Shown here: positions 58,319-64,000 of the stretch, piece after piece | Numbering within the stretch: the first letter of the stretch is position 1 | How the letters are laid out: every line of letters begins with the position of its first letter | Origin: Entophlyctis helioformis | Taxonomy: Eukaryota; Chytridiomycota; Chytridiomycetes; Chytridiales; Chytriomycetaceae | Length of the DNA stretch: 64,000 nucleotides | Assembly (NCBI GenBank): GCA_025526915.1 | Contig: JAHLKH010000015.1 | Location: 156,989-220,988 of the forward strand | Direction: 5' to 3' | The notes under the pieces: generated by a model | What the model saw: only the letters and a program-made list of their open reading frames with translations | Told to the model about the DNA's origin: nothing | Database searches by the model: none | Position numbers and translations under genes: made by a program

Positions 58319-60519
58319 CTATGACACAACAGTCCAGCCAGACGATTCACCCGTGCATCGCTTGCTTGGATGGCTGCACTCTGGCCCATAATCGGCACCA
58401 TCGCCGCCGACATCACAGCTCTTGCGCTTGTGTCCCGCTCCGACGCTGCCGCTGGTACTGCCACAGAGCCCGGCACCCATGGGCATCAGACACGATGCGA
58501 CGCTCGTGACGCCCGGCATGTCATTGTCGAAGTCATAGTCGAGCGCACACCGTTCGAGGAACGCGAGCGGCACGGCGCGCACGGGCGTCGGACAGCACAA
58601 TGGCGCGTTGCGCCACAGCACGCGGTTCTTGGCATCCTGGCTCGGGGTGACGAGACGCGGACGAGCAGCAGCGGCAGTCTGGACGAGAGCCGAGGATGCC
58701 GAGGCAGGGGTGGGGTCAGCTGCGATCGCTGCCTGCATGGCGATGTCGCCCATGTACGATGCCGGAAGCGCGTGATGCGGCATGATGAGGTAGCCGCCAG
58801 CCGATACTGCGGCTGCGAGGCTTGCGGCGGCTGCGGCGGCGGCTGCTGACGCGTCATCGCAGAGCTTGGACGGCGATGGGATGGCGTGGTAGTGCTGGTG
58901 TGGTGCGTTGGCTGGCGTCGGTGGGACTGGCGGCAGCGGCGGGAAATACAGGGACGGCAGTTGCACAGAGTGCTCGGTGTTGGCCACGCCCGATTGGTCC
59001 GCTGGCGCTACCACCGCTTGCAGATTGTGAGTGTAGAGCGATATCGGGGTTGGCGTCTGGCTGAGTGCGGGGATATAGATGGATGTGTGGTGCTGTTGCT
59101 GTTGCTGCTGCTCTTGGTATTGATGAGGGAGAGCGTGGCATTGATGCATCACGGGTTGCGACTGTGTGGCGAGCGTGGTGTTCTGAAAGCCTGGGAACGC
59201 GATCCCGCACACCGTCTCGCCTTGGTGCATGTTTACGGACGCGTCTGGCTGCATCTGACACTGCATGTCAAAGTGCGTCTGATACTGGTGCTGTTGCGGC
59301 TGCTGGACGTGGTGAAGCGTGCCGGTGGATGGCAGAAACGAGGATGTGCTTGGCAAAGACGGCATGGGCATGAACAAAGACGAAGACGAAGACGACGAGG
59401 AGACTGTTGGCGTTGACAGTATTGCAGGCGGCATCGAGGCCATGGGGAATAGCACTGAAGCAATAGACGCGTCGCAGTCATTATAGTAGAGTTGGTTGCC
59501 GAGCGCGTTGAAAGAAGACGCCATGCCAAGGCCAGTCAGACCTTGCACGCCGTCAAACGCCGTTGATAGCTGCTGTTGCTGCACATACTGCTGGCCGGCC
59601 TGCTGGTGCTGGAACAGGTCGAGCTGTTGTTGTTGGTTAAGCTGGCCGTTGTACTGGTGTGACTGTACTGATTGCAGATCAACGGGTGCGACGGCTGTAG
59701 TTGCTGGGCCTCGAGATCAAACGACATCATAGCCGGCCCATTCCCGTACTGCATCTGCATTTGCATTGGCTGTTGCATCGACTGTTGCTGGTTGTGGCAT
59801 CTGCTGTTGCATCTGCTGTTGCTGCTGCTGTTGCGGCGGCGGTGGTGGCGGCTGCGCCAGATAGCCATTGTGCTCATACTCGCTCATGGTGTTCTGTGGA
59901 TGATACTGGTAGTTGTAGTACATGTCCGTGTACGGCTGTGCCGTCTGCAACTGCATCAGCTGTTGCTGCTCCTGTTTCCTGTTGTACAAGGACGGTATGC
60001 ACGGGTGGTAGATGCCCGCCGTGATGTCGCCAGCAGGAGGCGCGTATCGGATGCCCAGCGCGCTTGTTGTTGTGGACGGCAGCGGTCCTGACGACGGCGG
60101 CATGGACAGGTGGAACAACGGTCCGGCCGCAGGCGAGTTGCACAACAACGGCGACTGGGATGCAGGCCACATGTCTGACGTTGGCATTGGCAGCGGCGGC
60201 AATCTGTGCTGCAGCTGGGAGTGTGACGAGAGCGTCGGCGGCTGTGGCTGCAGAGGCTGCAGAACTGGCAGATTGGAGCTATTGCTGCTTTGGTTGTAGA
60301 GGACGGCGAGCTGGAAAGGGTCGGCGACTGAGAGATCTGGGCCTTCGGCAGCACCGGCAGCAGCATGGATGACGATTGGGAGTGTTGATGGCATATTGAG
60401 CAGTGTTGGCGTATTGTTTGGGATGTTTGAGACTGCCATTGTTGGCGTGTTGGCGGATACAGACGAGGCAGGCATGTCGAGCGGCGCAGCTGGCAACAAG
60501 GAGCGAAGCTGGTAGGTGC

Positions 60520-60557
<38 letters not shown>

Positions 60558-60676
60558 GTTTGCACGTTTTGGCCGCTGTGAGAGCACGGCTCTTGCTGCT
60601 CAAACTGCTGCAGTTCCTGCTGAAGCAGCTGGAGCAGCACTGCGTGTTTGTCGTCGTGCTGAGAGACCGCGTCCAT
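58319..60676 (-). CDS. Gln/Ser/Pro-rich low-complexity protein
   Basis: Two open segments in one frame, 59750-60676 and 58319-59662, are separated by a TGA that an 87-base in-frame intron (GTACGG donor, GTACAG acceptor) would remove, giving about 756 residues. The protein starts MDAVSQHDDKHAVLLQLLQQ and is rich in Gln, Ser, Pro, Ala and His, with polyQ runs from CAG-type repeats (for example near 60520-60555). The only non-repetitive block is near the C terminus (about 58480-58640): KNRVLWRNAPLCCPTPVRAV and LDYDFDNDMPG. Composition resembles transcription coactivators or prion-like regulators, but no DNA-binding domain is seen and no family is recognised. Confidence 0.6.
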
Positions 60677-61027
60677 TGTGTGACGCGCGGATCTGGAATC
60701 GCCAGCTGGCCGTGATGTCGAGAAGGCTGGATGACAGCGAGACAAGTGCGAACGCGCGCATTGAAATAGTCGGCACGCGTCGCGTGTCACAACGCGCCGT
60801 CCACAATGGGCTGACCCAATGACGTCAACAATCCAATGCGCGTCTGTACGATTTCGTAGCAACGGAATGACCCAACGGCCCAATGGCAACGTCATTCACA
60901 CAGAGGCTTTCTTTCAGTGCGTATCGGCACTCTGCAAACCAGCAACTGGCATTGTGCAGTGTGCGGATGGAAATGAATGTGGAATGGACGCGTCGATGAA
61001 TACCGGTGGTCAAGACATGTGGGGAGT
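60677..61027. other. Intergenic, no feature seen
   Basis: Between the Gln-rich gene start and the RPL14 stop. No gene, RNA or motif was recognised. Confidence 0.5.
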
Positions 61028-62100
61028 TTACTTGGCAAAGTTCTTTGCGGTAGCAATCGACTTCTGCTTGCGGGCAATCATGAGCTTGAAGCGGTCAAAG
61101 TCGGTGAGGTTGGCGCGGGCAGCACGCTTGGCAATCTTCTTGGCCCAGGCGGTCTTGGACCAGAGACCCTCGAGATCCTGCTTCTCAACGGCAGCCTTGA
61201 GAGCGGGGGTGCCAACACCGCGGGGGATCTTGGCAAGGGTGATGTCGGTGAGGTTCAGGCGCTTGAAGGGAATGGCCTGGCGGGCAACACCGGTGGTGGG
61301 GCCGTCAACAAGAGCCTGTCAACATGCAACATGGTCGTCGTTAGCTTCACAGTCAACCAAAACGCAAGCACTGTCACTATAAACGTACGCGGCCGTGGTC
61401 GATGATCTCGACAATGACGGCGAGCTTGCCAGCATCGGGGCCGTAGGTAATGTTGACAACACGGCCAACCTCGACGTATCTTGAGAAGGTCTGTGTAAAG
61501 GAGCACCGGCATTAGTCCACTATGCCCTTCAAACCAGCCAAGTGAGGCAGAAGACCGGCCGGCAGCAGCGCCAGGCTGCTAGTGGGTGCTATTCCATCCA
61601 TCACCGCCGCCGCCAGACAGCAGACGTAGACATGACGGCTCCAGTTGTGCAAAGTTGAACCGGCGGCTGGTGCATGGCTGCCGAGCGTCGATTGCTGCTG
61701 GTTTCGGCTGTCGTTCGAGACTGGCGAGTGCAGCCAGACAGGGGTTCGGCACTGAACAGCGGCTAGCTTCTGTCGTTAACGTCCAGACCCGAAGCAGCTG
61801 TGCAGGCCATGCCGCATGGTTGCTTCGACCGTCTCTGCCGAGTTGGAATCGAGTGCTGCTGCTCCATCTGCTGAATCGAGTTGTTGTCCAAGTGGCCACC
61901 GCAAGGACAAGAGTGGACTGGACGGATGGCAGCTGGCTGGCCGCTGCCCTATAGCCATCCACGTCCATCTGCCTTGTCTGCTGTCTGGTTCTGCATGCCG
62001 TGTGCTGCTGGGCGGGATGGGATGGGATGGGATGGGATGGATAGCACACCCACTGCGCTGCTGCTGCCGGCTGCTGTAGCTGACGGGTCGCACTTGCCAT
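61028..62100 (-). CDS. RPL14: 60S ribosomal protein eL14
   Basis: Structural protein of the large ribosomal subunit. Firm exons on the minus strand are 61389-61490 ([33 protein letters not shown]) and 61028-61315 ([49 protein letters not shown]). The protein before the first firm exon needs only a start codon by comparison with other eL14 proteins. The proposed first exon is the lone ATG at 62098-62100, followed by GCAAGT, a GC-AG type donor, and a 607-base intron. That gives 131 residues. The RPL5 gene starts 225 bases away on the other strand, with the same single-codon first exon. Confidence 0.85.
62020..62041 (+). repeat. (GGGAT)n short repeat
   Basis: Four to five copies of GGGAT lie in the proposed first intron of RPL14; similar copies recur near 62455-62490 in the RPL5 first intron. 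Confidence 0.7.
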
Positions 62101-62325
62101 TTGCTGCGAGAAAATGTGTGGAGAGAGAACTTTGGCGATGCGGAATTCAAACAACACCAAGCACGAGACTGGCAGCGCACGCTCGCTTGCTGGGTGCAAG
62201 TCCACGCCCTGAAAGTCCTCAGGAATTTCCAACACGAATTCTGAACTGGGTCACGTGAGCAAGGGTGACTGTGAAGACGAGCCGGCTTGGCCGTTCACTG
62301 TTGTCCGCCCGCTCAACTAACCAAC
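62101..62325. promoter_or_regulatory. Bidirectional promoter region of RPL14 and RPL5
   Basis: Only 225 bases separate the two proposed start codons. Shared control of two large-subunit proteins is a reasonable inference; no specific binding site was identified. Confidence 0.45.
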
Positions 62326-63777
62326 ATGGTGCGTGCCGTGCGTCGCTGTGCAGCCCATGCGCATGCCATCCATCCATCCTTCCTTCCATGCCGTCTATGC
62401 ATCTTCCCGTGCTCGCTGTCCAGCGTCAGCAGCAAGCTCTCCTTGCGCTGTTTTGGATGGGATGGGATGGATGGATGGAGCGGATGGGATGGCTTTGATG
62501 CCACTTGCGCTGCTCCCGTTGCACTGTCTCGATTCCGTCTCGATTCTGTTGTCCAGCGCACTGACTCGTGCCGCCTTGTGACTGCAGCCTTTCGTCAAGC
62601 TTGTCAAGAACAAGGCTTACTTCAAGCGCTTCCAGACCAAGTACCGTCGTCGCCGTGGTACGTACATTGCTCTTGTCTCGTCTTGCTGCATGGCAGCCAC
62701 CCGCATCGAGACGCCAAGAGAGCAGAGACCGCAGCAGGAGGAGCAGCGTGCCGCATATGATGATCTTATAGTTCAACCGAAGCTCCATGTTGACAAACAA
62801 TCACATCTTTCGCTCCTATCTGATGCTTTGATGCTCCTCTTGCGGGCTCTCTTGGCACATCTCTCACTTGCTGCGGCGGCTGTCTTGCTGCAATCTGCGC
62901 ATGCTGGCGACCACTGCGACTGACTGGCTTTGTGTTGCCGATTGATAGAGTGCAAGACCGACTACTACGCGCGCAAGCGTCTTGTGACCCAGGCCAAGAA
63001 CAAGTACAACTCGCCCAAGTACCGCTTTGTTGTCCGCTTCTCGAACAAGAACATCACCTGCCAGATCATCTACGCCAAGATCCAGGGCGATGTTGTTCTT
63101 GCCGCTGCCTACTCGCACGAGCTGCCCAACTACGGCATCAAGTTCGGTCTGACCAAACTGGTCGGCTGCCTACGCCACTGGTCTCCTCCTCGCCCGCCGT
63201 GTGCTCCAGAAGCTCGGCCTCGACGAGAAGTACGAGGGCTGTGTCGAGCCCGATGGAGAGTACTTTGAGGTCGAGCCCGTGGAGGATGGCCCCCGCCCCT
63301 TCCGCGCCTTCCTCGACGTTGGTCTCCGTCGCACCACCACCGGCTCCCGCATCTTCGGTGCCCTCAAGGGTGCCGTTGACGGTGGTCTTGCCATCCCCCT
63401 ACTCGGAGAAGCGTTTCCCCGCCTACTCTGCCAGCGAGAAGAAGGCCGACGCTGAGCTCCTTGCTTCGTACATCTACGGTGGCCACGTCACCGAGTACAT
63501 GGAGTACCTCATTGAGGAAGACGAGGAGGCCTACAAGCGCCAGTTCGCCCGCTACATCGAGGACGGCATCGAGCCCGGCGATGTTGAGGACATTTTCAAG
63601 GAGGCCCACGCCAAGATCCGCGAGAACCCCGTCTTCACCAAGAAGGAGCGCGCTCCCCTCTCTGCTGCCGAGAAGGCCAAGCTCAAGGCTTACCGCGACC
63701 TGCCCAAGAACTACAAGCAGCGCAAGAACCGTGTTGCCCAGAAGAAGGCCGCCTTCGAGCGCAAGCTCAACGCCTAA
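62326..63777 (+). CDS. RPL5: 60S ribosomal protein uL18 (RPL5)
   Basis: Binds 5S rRNA and delivers it to the large subunit. Exons are 62326-62328 (ATG only), 62588-62657 and 62949-63777. The sequence is highly conserved: [113 protein letters not shown] and [15 protein letters not shown]. Two extra bases break the frame: one A in the AAA at 63155-63157 and one C in the CCCCC at 63395-63399. Removing them gives 299 residues (human 297). Because the gene is essential and otherwise near-perfect, these are most likely consensus errors rather than a pseudogene. Confidence 0.93.
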
Positions 63778-63954
63778 GCGTTGCCGCCTGTATCTCCACC
63801 CGCCCAATGAAACGATCCCTGTTTTTTTGTGCAACAACCGTTTTATAGTCGTGTCTGACGCTTACATGTGTGCTGATTAGCGATCACCATCTGCCAGCCA
63901 GTGATGGTGTGCGTAATGTATATGTAATTCACCGACTTTCGAAATCTCGTGGAG

Positions 63955-64000
63955 GACAACGTGGCCGAGTGGTCTAAGGCGACAGACTTGAAATCTGTTG
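63955..64000 (+). tRNA. tRNA-Ser(TGA), 3' truncated by the window
   Basis: The start GACAACG-TG-GCCGAGTGG is a class II tRNA 5' half (B-box side lies outside). The anticodon loop CTTGAAA between ACAGA and TCTGT gives anticodon TGA, which reads UCN serine codons. The variable arm, T arm and acceptor 3' strand are beyond base 64000. Confidence 0.93.

Noticed and set aside
63121..63420. RPL5 as a pseudogene
   Set aside because: Two one-base insertions in homopolymers in an otherwise near-perfect essential gene are better explained by consensus errors.

Overview
The window looks like nuclear DNA of an early-diverging, zoosporic (chytrid-like) fungus. The evidence is GC-rich DNA, many short spliceosomal introns (donors mostly GTGCGT, GTAAGT or GTACGT), two fungus-specific velvet genes, a trehalose-phosphate synthase/phosphatase fusion, a SHIPPO/ODF3-like flagellar protein (which implies a flagellated stage) and a Fanzor-type nuclease. 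Genus cannot be fixed from the sequence alone. All gene models were spliced by hand from conserved motifs plus donor, acceptor and phase agreement.

Layout. 1-1643: 3' part of a tRNA m5U methyltransferase (+). 2716-7969: two tandem velvet regulator genes (+). 8274-11695: trehalose-6-P synthase/phosphatase (+). 11900-13133: MIC26/27-like MICOS subunit (-). 13329-14816: HERP-like ubiquitin-like membrane protein (+). 15057-21669: giant ankyrin/coiled-coil protein (-). 22839-23909: UEV protein Mms2 (-). 24062-26760: CCT epsilon (-). 27254-34682: a predicted 2025-residue protein with an XPG/FEN1-like PIN nuclease domain at the N terminus and a Fanzor (TnpB-like) RuvC plus zinc ribbon at the C terminus (-), followed by a broken + strand gene to 36769; together these may form one mobile element. 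37450-39941: SHIPPO-repeat protein (-). 40491-42702: TRM5 (+). 42788-43619: RNase P subunit Rpp21/Rpr2 (-). 43917-45937: ankyrin protein with a predicted lipid anchor (+). 46175-49635: UBX-plus-LRR protein (-). 49770-50254: small basic protein (+). 50369-54934: full-length ABCB transporter (-). 55334-58011: ABCF3/Gcn20 (+). 58319-60676: Gln-rich protein (-). 61028-62100 and 62326-63777: divergent eL14 and uL18 (RPL5) ribosomal genes. 63955 to the end: tRNA-Ser(TGA), cut by the window.

Most genes are housekeeping: tRNA modification and processing, translation, protein folding, ER/ubiquitin pathways and mitochondrial architecture. The accessory interest lies in 27-37 kb. Several genes, including the essential RPL5, need single-base corrections, often in homopolymers, to stay open; this suggests scattered consensus errors, so broken frames elsewhere should be judged with that in mind.
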